DNA of 64,000 bases from Pseudoxanthomonas kaohsiungensis (GCF_010211765.1 NZ_PDWO01000001.1:248001-312000); one strand, 5' to 3'. Positions 24,401 through 34,289 are shown, counted from the first letter of the stretch. Notes: generated from the letters alone by a model not told the origin. A program made the numbers and translations.

Positions 24401-27400
24401 GGCGCCGGCCATGCCGCGCGCCTGGCCGCGCAGGACCCGGCGTGCGCGCATGTCACCGATGTAGTAACACTCGGCACGCCGCTTTCGCCGGTGTCGCTCA
24501 CCGCCCTGTCGATCCAGCCCACCGCCGATGCGCTGCGGCTGCTGCAGCGGCTGCTGCCCGCGCCTGACAGCGCCGATTCGGCGGACCTCAAGCTTGGTCG
24601 CGGCCTGGTGCAATCGCTGATGGAGCTGGCCACGCAGGCCGATCCGGGGATCGACCTGCGCCTGCCGGCCGACCCCTTGCCCGATCCCCGTGCCGGCCTG
24701 CGCGTGGCGGCGATCTTCGGCGTGCTGTCCGAGGCGGACGTGACCCGTGCGCTCACCACGATCGTTTCGGCCGCACTGGGTGTGCGCACCGCATCGGCGC
24801 CAGCCGCGGCCGCTGGCATCCGCGCCGGCCTGCGCTGGCCGCTGCCGGTGAACACCGCCGGCACGCTGCGCATCAGCGGCAGCGCCGAGCTCGAACTGGC
24901 CGCCTGCGACCTGGAGGGGTTGCCGGAACTGGCCCGCGCCCTGCACGTGCGCCTGCGGATCGAGGACGCGACCGGCTGGATCGTCGGCGCGCACGACATC
25001 GAACTGCGTGCGGTTTCGGTGGCCTTGACCGTGCCGCTGGTGGGCGATGCGCAGGCGGTTTCGCGCGTGGTCCTGCACGACGCGCGCATCTACGGCCAGG
25101 CCTGGGAAGCGCTCACCCTGGGCAGGGTGACCGGCACGGCCGATGCGGTCGCCGCGATCCTGCCCGAGGCACGCGTGCTGCTGTCGGCGGCCATGCAGCG
25201 CCTGACCCAGGACCTGGCCAGCCAGGCTTCGCTGGCGTTGTCGCAGGTACTCAGGGCGCTCGGCATCCTCGATGCCGCCGGCAGCCTGGTCGGCGACGCG
25301 CTGGACCAGTTCGTCCACGACCCGCTGGGCCTGCTGCGCCAGCGCCTGGCCAGCGAAGGCGTGGAACTGGCCATCGCCGTGGCCTCGTTGCTGGGCCAGC
25401 GCGGCATCGGCATCGACCTGCCCGCACGCCGTGCCTATGTCGAAGGCGAAGGCCATGGCCGATTCGACTGGGAGCTGGACCTGTCCGCCGGCCCCGATGG
25501 CATCGCCGGTCATGCGAGCCTGGGCAATGCGGCCTTGCCGATGGTCGGCGGTCTGCAGCTGCGCCTGGACCTGGCGCCGCTGCGTATCGCACTGGACTGG
25601 CAGTTGCCCGGCGGCAGCGAAGAGATCGTCGAACTGTGGCCGGCGCCGGACCCGCAGGCGCTGGCGCGGATGGCCGCGCGCGCGGCGCCAGGCCTCGCCG
25701 CGCAGGCGGCGGTGGAAACCATGCGCCGGGCCGACGACGCGGTGCGGCCGCTGCTCGACGGCGTGCTCGATACGCTGGGCATGCTCGATGGTGCGGCCGG
25801 CGATGCGCAGCGCGCCCTGCGGCCGCTGGCCGGGATGTTCGCCGATCCGGTCGCCTGGCTGCAGAGCAGCGGCGCGCTGGCCGCCGATCCGGTGCGCATC
25901 CAGGCGTTGTTCGATTCGTTGCGGCCAATGCTGGGCTTGCCCGGCAGCGACGGCCAGCCGCTGGCGCTCGCGCCCGGCGTGGCCCTGTCGGTAGCGGTCG
26001 ATGGCGGCGGCGCGCGCCTGGCCCTGGACGTGGATTCCTCGAGCTGGGCTGCCGCGCCTGCCATTAGCGGTCGCCTGGCCTGCGGCATCGGCGCGACCCT
26101 GGCGATTGCGCCATCCGGCGCGCCGCGGATCGGGCTTGAAACGCGCCTGGGACTGGCCGGTGCGGTCGGCGGCCGCCAGTCGCTGGCCATCGCGCTCGAG
26201 GGTGGCGACCTGCGCGTGCTGCTGCGGCCGGAAAGCGGTGCGGACATCCCGCTGGTGCCGTTCGCCGGATTGGGGGCGCTGTCCAGCGTTGCCGAGGCGG
26301 CCCTGCCGCACCTGCTCGATGAACTGGCCGGGCTGTCCGGCACGCCCGGCAATCTCGTGCGTACCGTCGGCGATGCGCTGGCGCTGCGCCGTGGCACGCC
26401 ATCCCGGTTCGACGCGCAGGCGCTGCGCGCGTGGGCCGCCGATCCGGCCGCCGCGCTGGCCGGTGCGATCCCGACCCTCACCGGCAGCGCGCTGCAGGCG
26501 ATCGGGCCGCTGCTCGATGACTTCCTGCCCGCCGCGGTGCAGGCCACCGCGGTACCGACCCAGCTGGACGTGACCGTCGCCGGCGTGACGCTGGCCTGGC
26601 GCCCGGCCGAAGGCCGGGTGCGCATCGGCGCGCCCGCCATCGCCGTGCCGGGCATCGAAACCCTGGGCCTGGCGTTGGCGGTCAGCGCGGCCGGCCTGGA
26701 CGAACTGGCCGTGGCGATCGGTCCGGCGCGGATCGACGCCGGCGGCGTGCTGCTGCGCCCGTTCGCCAGCCTGGCGGTCGGCACCGCGCCGGTCGGCGGG
26801 CGCCGGGTGATGGTCGGGCTGTCGGCCGACGACACCCGGCATTTCGCCGCACGCTGGCGCCTGGATGGCGGCGGGTTCGACATCGTCGCCAGCGATGGCC
26901 TGCTCGCCGAGGCGATCGCCACGGCCGACCCGGCGCAGGTGGCCTTGCGCGTCGTCGATGTCGTCGCCGACGTGGTCGCCGCGATGGCGATGCAGCAGCA
27001 GCCGGTGCAGGACCTGCTTGACACGCCGTTCGGCACGACGAGCGGCGCGGACGTGCGCGCGTTGCTCAAGGGCGTGTTGCTGGATGCCGCCGATCCGGAC
27101 CAGCTGATCGACGGGGTGTTCGACCCGGACACGTTGCTCGAACGCGTGCAGGTGCTGTTCGGGAACATCGCCGACGCGCAGTTCGAGGTCACGATCGAGG
27201 GCCTGACCCTCGGCATCGCCCGCGACGGCGGCCGGATCGGACTGCAGGTCGGCATCGCCGACCGCTTCGCCCTGGTCGAGGGCGATGTCTGCCTGTGGCT
27301 GGAAACCGACGCCGACTGGATCACGTCCAGCGCCGGCGGCGACGATGGCGGGTTGTTCGTGGGCCTGGTGAAGACCAGTCCGCTGGCGTTCAAGCCTTCG

Positions 27401-30400
27401 CTGGCAGTGCGCGGCGTCGGCCTGCGCGTGGGCCGCTCCGGCGCGCCGCTGCTGGATGCGGGCATCGGCATCGGCTCGGTGGCGCTGCACGTGTTCGCCA
27501 ATGTCGATGGGGACACACCGGCGGACTGGGGCCTGCAGCTGCAGTTCTCGGAGCTGGCGGTTGCCGCCTCCGGCGCGCAGGGCGGCAACGGCATCGCGGC
27601 CGGGATCATGCGCGACACCGGGCCGACGCCGCCGAAACCGGCGTTCTCGCCGGCGCTGGCGATCCAGGCGCACGACGGCGGTGCGGTCAACGTGTCGCTG
27701 TCGGCCGGCGACGGGGCGGGTCCGTGGTGGATCGGCATCCGCCGCGGCTTCGGCCCGTTGTACCTGGAGCAGGTCGGATTCGGCGCGACCTCGCTGCAGG
27801 GCCGGCTGGAACGGATCTCGCTGCTGATGGACGGGTCGGTGTCGATGTTCGGCCTGACCTGCGCGGTCGACGACCTGCAGATCACCTACCTGGCCGGCAA
27901 CGACGACTTCTTCAACCCGGGCAGCTGGCAGGTGGACCTGGCCGGGCTGGCCGTCTCGGCCGACATCGGCGGCGTCTCCCTCGCCGGCGGCCTGCTCAAG
28001 CAGGCCACTCCCCAAGGCGTCGAGTACCTGGGCATGCTGCTGGGCCGCTTCGCCGTCTACGGACTGACGGTCTATGGCGGCTACGGCGAAGGCGAACAGG
28101 ATGGGCAGAAGTTCACCGCCTTCTTCGCCATCGGCGCGGTCAACGGGCCCATCGGTGGCCCGCCGGCCTTCTTCCTCACCGGCATCGGCGGCGGCTTCGG
28201 CATCAACCGCCAGCTGCGCCTGCCCTCGGACCTGGCCAGGTTCGGCGACTACCCGCTGATCCAGGCGCTGGACATCGCCGCCTCCCCCGCCGATCCGATG
28301 ACCCAGCTGCGCCAGCTCGGGTCCTACTTCCCGATGCAGCGCGGCACGTTCTGGTTCGCGGCGGGCATGTCGTTCAACAGCTTCGCGCTGGTGGACGGCA
28401 TCGCCGTGGTCGGCGTGCAGATCGGCGACGGCCTGGACATCAACCTGCTCGGCCTGGCGCGCATGGCGCTGCCGCGGCCGCAGGCGGCGCTGGTGTCGAT
28501 CGAGCTGGCGCTGCTGGTGCGGTTCTCCAGCAGCGAGGGCGTGCTATGGGTGCAGGGCCAGCTCACCGACAACTCCTGGCTGCTGTACGAGGACGTCAAG
28601 ATCACCGGCGGCTTCGCCTACGTGATCTGGTTCAAGGGACAGCGCGCCGGCGAGTTCGTGCTGACCCTGGGCGGCTACCACCCTGATTTCCACCGCGACG
28701 GCTACCCGGTGGTGCCGCGCCTGGGCCTGCGCTGGAGCATCGGCAGCAACATCGTCATCAAGGCCGGCACCTACTTCGCGCTGACCTCCGAGGCGCTGAT
28801 GGCCGGCGGCGACTTCGAGGTCTCAGCGCGCTTCGGCCCGGCGTGGGCGGAGGTGAAGTTCGGCGCGCACGGCATCGTGTTCTTCGATCCGTTCCATTAC
28901 GACGTCAGCGCCTATGCGCGGATCGCCGCGGGCGTGACCATCGACACCTGGCTGTTCGGCGAGATCACCTTCTCGATCAACATCGGTGCGCGCATCCACG
29001 TGCTGGGCCCGGACTTCCGCGGCAGCGCGACCTTCGAGGTCGGGCCAATCGAACTGACCGTGAGGTTCGGCGGCAGCGAGAAGGCCGACCGCAACGTGCT
29101 GGGGTCCGAAGCGTTCGTCGCCAAGTACCTGGAAGCGGCCGACAACGGCAAGGCGCGCCCGCACGCGGTGATGGTCAACACCGGCGCGCTGCCTGCGCGC
29201 GGCGAAGACTCCACCCCGGACGGCTCCGCGTCGCGGCCGTTCGTGGTGGTCAATGAGTTCTCGATGACCTTCACCACCACGGTGCCGGCCACCGGCGTCG
29301 CGCGCACCCTGCCGCAGCCCGGGCAGCAGGCGTCGACCCCGCACCCGCCCAGTGCCGGGCTGGGCGTGGCGCCGATGGGCGCGGCCATGGCCACCTCCAC
29401 CATCGCCTTGGCATGGCGCGCGGACGGCGCCGACCGCAGCTTCCCGTTCGACGACAAGGCACGCCCCCACGGAAGCTTCCCACTGGGCGTATGGGGGCCG
29501 GAACAGGATCCCAATGCGCGCAAGGTGCCCAAGGGCGAGATGGTCAGGGCGCTCAACGAGCTGGAGCTGGTGTGCAAGGCCCTGCCCTCCGGCGGCGGCC
29601 CGCAGATCGCCTACCACCAGGTGGAGATCGGCAAGCGCAAGCCACTTCCGTTCAGCCGCAGGCCCAATGCGATCCAGGCCCAGCTGGCCGCGGCGCAGTC
29701 GGTCGCCGCGCTGGTGCAGCAGCCGGCCGACACTGCCGCCGCGTTCGCCATCGCACGCCAGTACCTGTCGCGCAGTGCCACGCCCACGGCACTGGCCGCG
29801 TTGCGCGGCGAACGCCAGTCCCCGCCGCGCGTGGGTGCGTTGACCGAAGGGCTGGAGATTGCCCAGTCCACGGTCGTGCCCGATGCCGCCAACCCGCCCG
29901 CGGTGGCCGACCATGACCACTTCATCGATGCGCCGGTCGTGGTCGGCCTGCTCGATGGCGCGACCGTCGGGCTGACGGTCGCGCCGAAGGCACGCACGAC
30001 GGTCAAGGGCTCGGCCAAGGGCTGGCGGATCGCACCGCCGACGCTGGCCGCGGTCGATGCCGGACGCAGCCGGTCGATCGCCGCGCGCCTGACCGTGATC
30101 GACACGCCTGCACAATCGCTGCGCGGCGGCACGGTGCTGGCGTCCAATGCATTGCCGCCTACCGCGATCGCGCATGCGGCCACGGCCAGTGTGGCCCGGC
30201 ATGGCTCGGCGCAGCAGGCGGCGCTGGAGGGATTCGCCACTGCCATGGCCGCGGCAGCACCGGCCACGCGCAGCCGCCGTGCCACTGCGCCTGCCGGCGC
30301 ATCGCTGGCCGCCGGCCAGACCGTGGTCCTGCAGCTGCCCAATGCACGCGCCGACGTCGCCGGCTCCGGGCCGCGACCGCACCTGGCGGTCAGTGGCATG

Positions 30401-31276
30401 CCTGCACGCGTGGTCCTGCTCGCGCACGGCGGACGCTGGCTGGCCGATGCACGGGTCGGCGGCGGCCAGGCGTCGGCGACGCTGGAAGTGCCGGTGGGCA
30501 CCGAGCGGATCGTCGCGATCGGCCTGGGAACACCCGAGGTCGACACCGTTGCCGCGCACGGGCTGTCGGGTTGGCATGCCGGCATGCAACTGCCTTACGC
30601 CGGCTGGTCCACCGCCATTGGCCCGGGCTGCGTCGTCCGCGCGCGCGGACAGCGCCTGGCGTTGCATCGCGAACGCCAGCACGCCGGCTGGGTCGGCGGT
30701 GCCGAGCTGGCCCGCGGGACCGGCACGGTGGCCACCACGTTCGTCGATCCGGTGCGCATGGTGCTGGTGGTGCTCGACGATCCGGCGTTGGCCGGCGACC
30801 CGTCCGCGGCGCGGCAACTGCTGCTGGGCCTGGACGGCGCGGTGCGAGCGCGCGATGCCACCGGCGACCGGCCGCCGGTGCTGCTGGTCATGGACAACCG
30901 CAGCGTGCTGGCCTACGACATCGTCGCCGACGGCGACAGGCCGGTGGTCGTCACCATCGCCAGCGACGACGACTGGTCGCTGGTCGGAGTGATGGCATCC
31001 ACCGGCATCGATGCACGTTCTGCGGTGGCCAGCATCGGTGCGCGCGGACTGGATGCGGTGGTCGCCCCGTTCGCGGCAACGCCGGTGGCCGGCACCGACA
31101 CGAGCAGCCGGCTGGCGTGGCGTGGACCGGTGCGCAGCCGCCAGGCGCGCATCGCCGCCCGCGCCCAGTCCGGTCGTCCGCTGGATATCGAGGTCGCATC
31201 GGCGACCGGCAAGGCCGCGCGCAAGCCCGCGGCCAATCGGCCCCGCAAGACAGCCAAGAATGGAGCGCGACGCTGA
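21449..31276 (+). CDS. Giant 3275-residue protein with DUF6603 region
   Basis: An uninterrupted 3275-codon gene, one of the longest a bacterial operon normally holds. There is no signal peptide. Residues 1-900 alternate helical linkers with beta-rich modules (LQLELWRDGDVLFVDLGVETRV). Residues about 920-1040 look like a lipase fold (CGAGLDASMFALP; VTDVVTLGTPLSP), but the nucleophile elbow reads LVAVAGAGHAA, with Ala984 where Ser is expected. Long beta-rich repeats follow to about 2100. Residues about 2120-2545 match my memory of DUF6603 (ISLLMDGSVSMFGLTC, FFLTGIGGGFGINR, VLTLGGYHPDFHRDGYPVVPRLG, SEALMAGGDFE). The last ~700 residues are Ala/Val-rich, ending in a Lys/Arg-rich tail. It is coupled by overlap to both neighbours. 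Function unknown; a large scaffold or hydrophobic-groove protein is conceivable. Confidence 0.85.
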   Translation: MSLGTDDFGVLGQLGKALGLFDADGDPNQDWFANPEQSLKSMLANPAQREALMAFIDEAMGGDERSTDNGVTWLPLLELDDPPLQVAITVDDRPAEGLHIGLGLRCSTTGPSSATTVAIPLFRAQKQGGPTVEPLLLGSVGGRIRLGSTITLDDAAPVPGQARLGGIGLEIELPTSPSDPAGPVFGLLLEGLQLPGAPAPRDVHVSANGADELDDALLDLVLSLVKAQADAAGASAELSALAGLLGLSDGDQVPDFPITALPARGALAIADWVRGILLDAAARTDWLGHLASLLGGSVSGGAARFDLGGAAQLELALRVDNGPTGNPCLTPALSVLLGDGTARVEARADLMRVDLVSGQALALPSLGLWAAAGTAASPLLDTPEARAETLRLGFALDTSRRLTFVLAADGVVLRGTSYGTLDLGTPDAVMGAAGQIAADALDEIAEEIFEGLGDALALVRRLTGLAPPAGVGAISAQQLLSDPLAAVADYWRSLLAVPAAATSVLEDLRRAVADAAQDALPVTGAGTRAQPWRLALAGPLQLELWRDGDVLFVDLGVETRVASLGPVSTVESRIAARLARIDLAARGIELLGQVDALLATRSHGGSPLARLTLADGLALEAGHVGLRVGWSPAAGLSVTADAPELALHRSASHWPIKLPAIAADGSVDLTPADWDGVEALAGQIGRLAGGFPAELAAVLGWDAPPDSPASHRLRLADLVDDPAATLRTWLPSLLTGDLRERALAVAADLFAGTPSLPGALQGIGRPDDPYRIALDDALPELALWFAPDGMPPVVPALDELLDGWQAGDDGLSAAALHAALLARSVLSADLQALLQGRDVEGGLTALVQRWAGGDGRIVMPATAPPGVSLHTAPLSSVQLHGRIDLPTLLGRTLTTVVHVAIGSDAWPDAPAGRRIDLCGAGLDASMFALPAAATGEWFVALGTRADCRGSNASSDGTPEQARRLQRWLLELDGVDNQVALVAVAGAGHAARLAAQDPACAHVTDVVTLGTPLSPVSLTALSIQPTADALRLLQRLLPAPDSADSADLKLGRGLVQSLMELATQADPGIDLRLPADPLPDPRAGLRVAAIFGVLSEADVTRALTTIVSAALGVRTASAPAAAAGIRAGLRWPLPVNTAGTLRISGSAELELAACDLEGLPELARALHVRLRIEDATGWIVGAHDIELRAVSVALTVPLVGDAQAVSRVVLHDARIYGQAWEALTLGRVTGTADAVAAILPEARVLLSAAMQRLTQDLASQASLALSQVLRALGILDAAGSLVGDALDQFVHDPLGLLRQRLASEGVELAIAVASLLGQRGIGIDLPARRAYVEGEGHGRFDWELDLSAGPDGIAGHASLGNAALPMVGGLQLRLDLAPLRIALDWQLPGGSEEIVELWPAPDPQALARMAARAAPGLAAQAAVETMRRADDAVRPLLDGVLDTLGMLDGAAGDAQRALRPLAGMFADPVAWLQSSGALAADPVRIQALFDSLRPMLGLPGSDGQPLALAPGVALSVAVDGGGARLALDVDSSSWAAAPAISGRLACGIGATLAIAPSGAPRIGLETRLGLAGAVGGRQSLAIALEGGDLRVLLRPESGADIPLVPFAGLGALSSVAEAALPHLLDELAGLSGTPGNLVRTVGDALALRRGTPSRFDAQALRAWAADPAAALAGAIPTLTGSALQAIGPLLDDFLPAAVQATAVPTQLDVTVAGVTLAWRPAEGRVRIGAPAIAVPGIETLGLALAVSAAGLDELAVAIGPARIDAGGVLLRPFASLAVGTAPVGGRRVMVGLSADDTRHFAARWRLDGGGFDIVASDGLLAEAIATADPAQVALRVVDVVADVVAAMAMQQQPVQDLLDTPFGTTSGADVRALLKGVLLDAADPDQLIDGVFDPDTLLERVQVLFGNIADAQFEVTIEGLTLGIARDGGRIGLQVGIADRFALVEGDVCLWLETDADWITSSAGGDDGGLFVGLVKTSPLAFKPSLAVRGVGLRVGRSGAPLLDAGIGIGSVALHVFANVDGDTPADWGLQLQFSELAVAASGAQGGNGIAAGIMRDTGPTPPKPAFSPALAIQAHDGGAVNVSLSAGDGAGPWWIGIRRGFGPLYLEQVGFGATSLQGRLERISLLMDGSVSMFGLTCAVDDLQITYLAGNDDFFNPGSWQVDLAGLAVSADIGGVSLAGGLLKQATPQGVEYLGMLLGRFAVYGLTVYGGYGEGEQDGQKFTAFFAIGAVNGPIGGPPAFFLTGIGGGFGINRQLRLPSDLARFGDYPLIQALDIAASPADPMTQLRQLGSYFPMQRGTFWFAAGMSFNSFALVDGIAVVGVQIGDGLDINLLGLARMALPRPQAALVSIELALLVRFSSSEGVLWVQGQLTDNSWLLYEDVKITGGFAYVIWFKGQRAGEFVLTLGGYHPDFHRDGYPVVPRLGLRWSIGSNIVIKAGTYFALTSEALMAGGDFEVSARFGPAWAEVKFGAHGIVFFDPFHYDVSAYARIAAGVTIDTWLFGEITFSINIGARIHVLGPDFRGSATFEVGPIELTVRFGGSEKADRNVLGSEAFVAKYLEAADNGKARPHAVMVNTGALPARGEDSTPDGSASRPFVVVNEFSMTFTTTVPATGVARTLPQPGQQASTPHPPSAGLGVAPMGAAMATSTIALAWRADGADRSFPFDDKARPHGSFPLGVWGPEQDPNARKVPKGEMVRALNELELVCKALPSGGGPQIAYHQVEIGKRKPLPFSRRPNAIQAQLAAAQSVAALVQQPADTAAAFAIARQYLSRSATPTALAALRGERQSPPRVGALTEGLEIAQSTVVPDAANPPAVADHDHFIDAPVVVGLLDGATVGLTVAPKARTTVKGSAKGWRIAPPTLAAVDAGRSRSIAARLTVIDTPAQSLRGGTVLASNALPPTAIAHAATASVARHGSAQQAALEGFATAMAAAAPATRSRRATAPAGASLAAGQTVVLQLPNARADVAGSGPRPHLAVSGMPARVVLLAHGGRWLADARVGGGQASATLEVPVGTERIVAIGLGTPEVDTVAAHGLSGWHAGMQLPYAGWSTAIGPGCVVRARGQRLALHRERQHAGWVGGAELARGTGTVATTFVDPVRMVLVVLDDPALAGDPSAARQLLLGLDGAVRARDATGDRPPVLLVMDNRSVLAYDIVADGDRPVVVTIASDDDWSLVGVMASTGIDARSAVASIGARGLDAVVAPFAATPVAGTDTSSRLAWRGPVRSRQARIAARAQSGRPLDIEVASATGKAARKPAANRPRKTAKNGARR

Positions 31277-33273
31277 TGCCCCCGCAGACAGGCCATTTCA
31301 TCCTGCACTCGAACGTGATGCCACGGCTCACCGCCGGTCGCTACCAGTTGCGGACGCGGCAGGACGGCACGCCGTTCGACGTGGAACCGGAGGTCACCCA
31401 CATCCAGGTGTCCTCGCCGCGCTACACGATGCCCACCGACCAGATCCTGTCCAGCTTCCCGCCGGCCAATGCCGAGGGCGCGTTCGGCGAACGTCTGCCG
31501 CAGGTCGTGCTCAAGCGACGCACCTTGCCGTGGGAGCGCAATCCGGCCGGCGGTCTGGATCCATCGGATACGCCCTGGCTGGCGCTGGTGGTGGTGGCCG
31601 AGGGCGAAGCCGAGCTGTCCACCGCCACTGCGGTCGGCGAGTGCGTCACGCCGGGCACGACGCTGTTCCACCCCGAGGATCGCGACGTCGAACAGGGTCT
31701 GTACCTGGCGGTGACCGAAACGGTCGTGCGAAAGATCTTTCCGACCCGCGAAGACCTGCCGCTGCTGGCCCACGTGCGCGAGGTGGACGTCAACGACACC
31801 GAACTGGCCAACCGCGACGACGATGGCTGGCTGGCGGTCGTGCTGGCCAACCGGCTGCCGGTGTTCGACCACGCCAACGGCAAGGCGGTGCGCTACATGG
31901 CGTGCCTGGTCAACCTGGAAGGCCAGCTGGATGCATTGCCGCCGCCGCAGGCCATCGCCGACAGCTTCGTGTTCGAGCTGGCCCAGGACTGGTCGGTGCT
32001 GGGCAAGCTGCAGGCGCAGAGTCCGGACCTGCGCGTCCTCGGCGGCCTGCCGCTGCCGCAGCCGGTGCACCGCGACTCGCGCGAGGTGCCCATCGCCGCC
32101 GCGGCCAATCCACCCAAGGTCCACGCCTCGGCGATGGGCGCCGCGCTGGATGGCGCGGCCGCGATGAAGGAAGTGCCGGTAACCCGGCAATGGTCGCCGG
32201 TCACCGCCCAGGTGGCCGCCGCGGCCAGCGACCCCGACGCCAGGCTGCTGGTCCGCGACACCATGGCCAGGGGCTTCCGCCTGCCGATCGAGCTGTATGC
32301 GCGGGAGAAGGTGTTGCGCTTTCCGGTGCTGGCGCACTGGTCGTTCACCACCGCTGGCGACGTCAGCTTCGAAACCTTGATGCAGGACCTGGACGTGGGC
32401 CTGCTCGGCACCCTGCCCGAGCAGCAGCCCGAAACGGCATCGACACCCGAACTGGTGCAGACCGGCCACATCGGCCTGGACCACCGCACCCGTCGCGGCG
32501 ATCCGGTGCGCGCCTGGTATCGCGGCCCGTGCGTGCCCTTCCCCACTGCGCGCAACGGCGAGGCCGCCCCCGGCGCCGCGCCGCTGGCGCATTCGGCCGA
32601 CCAGCTGCGCCGGGTGATTCCCGACGGGCGCGAAGACCTGGGCCTGGCCTCGGCATTCGAGATCGGCCGGCTGATGGCCCTGTCGCAGCTGTCGGTGGTA
32701 TCGGCCTTGCTGCGCTTCCGAGGCGAGCAGTTCGGCGCCGGTCGCGTGCGCGAACTGCTGGCCGAGCTGGTCGACTTCGACCTGCCGGTGCTGGCCGGGA
32801 CGCGCGTGGACCTGGGGCGCCTGGTCGCCCTGCACGCGATCGAGGGATTCGCGCGCGACACCGTGGCCACGTTCGGCACGCGCCGTCCGGTCGCCGATCC
32901 GGGTCGGCCATTGCGCGTATCGGGCGACCTCGACGCCGTCATCGCCGAAGGCCTCGGGCTGGACCTCGCGGCCCTGCGCAAGCAGGCCGACAGCGTCGGC
33001 GTGCTGGCCGCACTGGACGCCACCGCGGCGCCGCTGGCCAGCCCCGGCCGGGCGCCATCGGACAAGATCGTGCTGCCGGCGTTGCAGGCCGCGCTGCGTG
33101 GCGAACTGCAACGCACGCTCGAGGTGGCCGTGCCGAAGAAGGCGATCCTGCGCGGGTCCGCCCGCGGACGCGCGGCGGCCGCGGCCGCGCACGGGCGCGA
33201 CGCACTGGACGAACTGCTCGACACGCTGGCCAGCGAACCCGCCGACGACGACGACATGGAGGACGCGCCATGA
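31276..33273 (+). CDS. Hypothetical protein of the DUF6603 operon (665 residues)
   Basis: A 665-residue protein without signal peptide. The N-terminal third is beta-rich with motifs such as MPRLTAGRYQLRTRQDG, FPPANAEGAFGERLPQVVLKRRTLPWERNP and TPWLALVVVAEGE. A Cys/Pro-containing segment (RAWYRGPCVPFPT) sits near residue 415, and the C-terminal part is helical (AFEIGRLMALSQLSVVSALLRFRGEQF), ending in an acidic tail (EPADDDDMEDAP). The overall style recalls structural proteins of particle-like assemblies, but no family is recognised and this is impression only. The start overlaps the giant gene's stop as TGATG (31274-31278). The frame is open upstream, but overlap coupling and the MPPQTGHF start make 31276 the best choice. 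Confidence 0.8.
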   Translation: MPPQTGHFILHSNVMPRLTAGRYQLRTRQDGTPFDVEPEVTHIQVSSPRYTMPTDQILSSFPPANAEGAFGERLPQVVLKRRTLPWERNPAGGLDPSDTPWLALVVVAEGEAELSTATAVGECVTPGTTLFHPEDRDVEQGLYLAVTETVVRKIFPTREDLPLLAHVREVDVNDTELANRDDDGWLAVVLANRLPVFDHANGKAVRYMACLVNLEGQLDALPPPQAIADSFVFELAQDWSVLGKLQAQSPDLRVLGGLPLPQPVHRDSREVPIAAAANPPKVHASAMGAALDGAAAMKEVPVTRQWSPVTAQVAAAASDPDARLLVRDTMARGFRLPIELYAREKVLRFPVLAHWSFTTAGDVSFETLMQDLDVGLLGTLPEQQPETASTPELVQTGHIGLDHRTRRGDPVRAWYRGPCVPFPTARNGEAAPGAAPLAHSADQLRRVIPDGREDLGLASAFEIGRLMALSQLSVVSALLRFRGEQFGAGRVRELLAELVDFDLPVLAGTRVDLGRLVALHAIEGFARDTVATFGTRRPVADPGRPLRVSGDLDAVIAEGLGLDLAALRKQADSVGVLAALDATAAPLASPGRAPSDKIVLPALQAALRGELQRTLEVAVPKKAILRGSARGRAAAAAAHGRDALDELLDTLASEPADDDDMEDAP

Positions 33274-34289
33274 AATTCGCCATCACCGCGAACGTGGCGC
33301 TCAAGGCCGCGACCAAGGCCACCCAGTACGCCGACCTGGTCACCGACCACGACCCGGACGACGGCACCCATGTCGTTCCCGGCGAACTGCGTCGCTTCCT
33401 CGGCCGCCTGCGGCTGCTGCATGGCGTGCCCTTCAGCTACCTGGTGCCGGACGCCGGACTGCTGCCGCTGGAGTCGGTCCGCTTCTTCCACCTGGACCGT
33501 GCGTGGACCGATGCGCTGGTCCAGGGCGCGCTGAGCGTGGGCACGATCAGCAGCGCCGACCGCGCCCAGCTCGAAGCGGCCTATCCGCATATCCGCAAGG
33601 AGGTCGACGAAGCCGAGCGCAACATCCGCCGCCCGAAGGAAGAGAAGCTGCTCAAGGCCGATGGCGGCGCGATTACTGGCTTCGTCATGCGCTCGCGCCT
33701 GGTTTCCGGCTGGCCGAACCTGCACGTACGCGCCTATTCGGTCGACTCGATGCCCGACAACCAGCTCACCACCCTGGCCGAGTCCAGCCCGTACCGGATG
33801 AAGGTGCTGCGCATGGAACGGCTGGCGCCGTCGGTGCTGCTGGTCCTGTTCGATGGCGTGCCGGCGGTGGTGCACGTGGAGGAGCCGCGCCAGGGCCTGC
33901 AGTTCGGCGTACGCACCACGCGCAACGGCCAGGGCGCGAGCCAGTCGCGCCTGCACGTGCGCGATTGCGACAACGGCGACAGCGTGCCACCGCTCACCTC
34001 GCTGGTGGACGCCAACTCGGTGGCCGTTCCGTTCCGGGCCAACGCACCGGGCGTGATCAACCTGCACGAGCTGCGCAGGCGCCTGGCAGCGAAGGCGCCC
34101 AACTCCGGCGGCACCCTGGAATCCAACGAGTTCGCCCTGCAGATGCTGCGCTTCCCGTACCGGCAGGTGTTCGGCGATCCGGAAAACCAGGAGCAGCAGC
34201 GGTTCTATCCGCTGGACAAGTTCAAGGTGACCGTCGCCCTGGACATCTGGAAAACCACGCTGCTGTCCAAGCTCGACGGAGGTCCGTGA
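33270..34289 (+). CDS. Hypothetical protein of the DUF6603 operon (339 residues)
   Basis: A 339-residue soluble protein. The N-terminal half includes LRRFLGRLRLLHGVPFSYLVPDAGLLPLESVRFFHLDRAWTDAL (about residues 35-80), Pro-rich followed by an amphipathic helix. A basic/acidic helical stretch (HIRKEVDEAERNIRRPKEEK) follows. The second half is beta-rich (SVLLVLFDGVPAVVHVEEP, FRFPYRQVF-like segments) and ends DIWKTTLLSKLDGGP. No signal peptide or catalytic motif is visible, and no family is recognised. The start overlaps the previous stop (ATGA, 33270-33273), and the stop overlaps the next start (TGATG, 34287-34291). Confidence 0.8.
   Translation: MKFAITANVALKAATKATQYADLVTDHDPDDGTHVVPGELRRFLGRLRLLHGVPFSYLVPDAGLLPLESVRFFHLDRAWTDALVQGALSVGTISSADRAQLEAAYPHIRKEVDEAERNIRRPKEEKLLKADGGAITGFVMRSRLVSGWPNLHVRAYSVDSMPDNQLTTLAESSPYRMKVLRMERLAPSVLLVLFDGVPAVVHVEEPRQGLQFGVRTTRNGQGASQSRLHVRDCDNGDSVPPLTSLVDANSVAVPFRANAPGVINLHELRRRLAAKAPNSGGTLESNEFALQMLRFPYRQVFGDPENQEQQRFYPLDKFKVTVALDIWKTTLLSKLDGGP

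Noticed and set aside
24386-28015. Minus-strand frames of up to 1209 codons opposite the giant gene
   Set aside because: Composition is dominated by Arg, Gln, Gly and Ala as expected for the complement of GC-rich codons. The plus strand has coherent domains and start-stop coupling.
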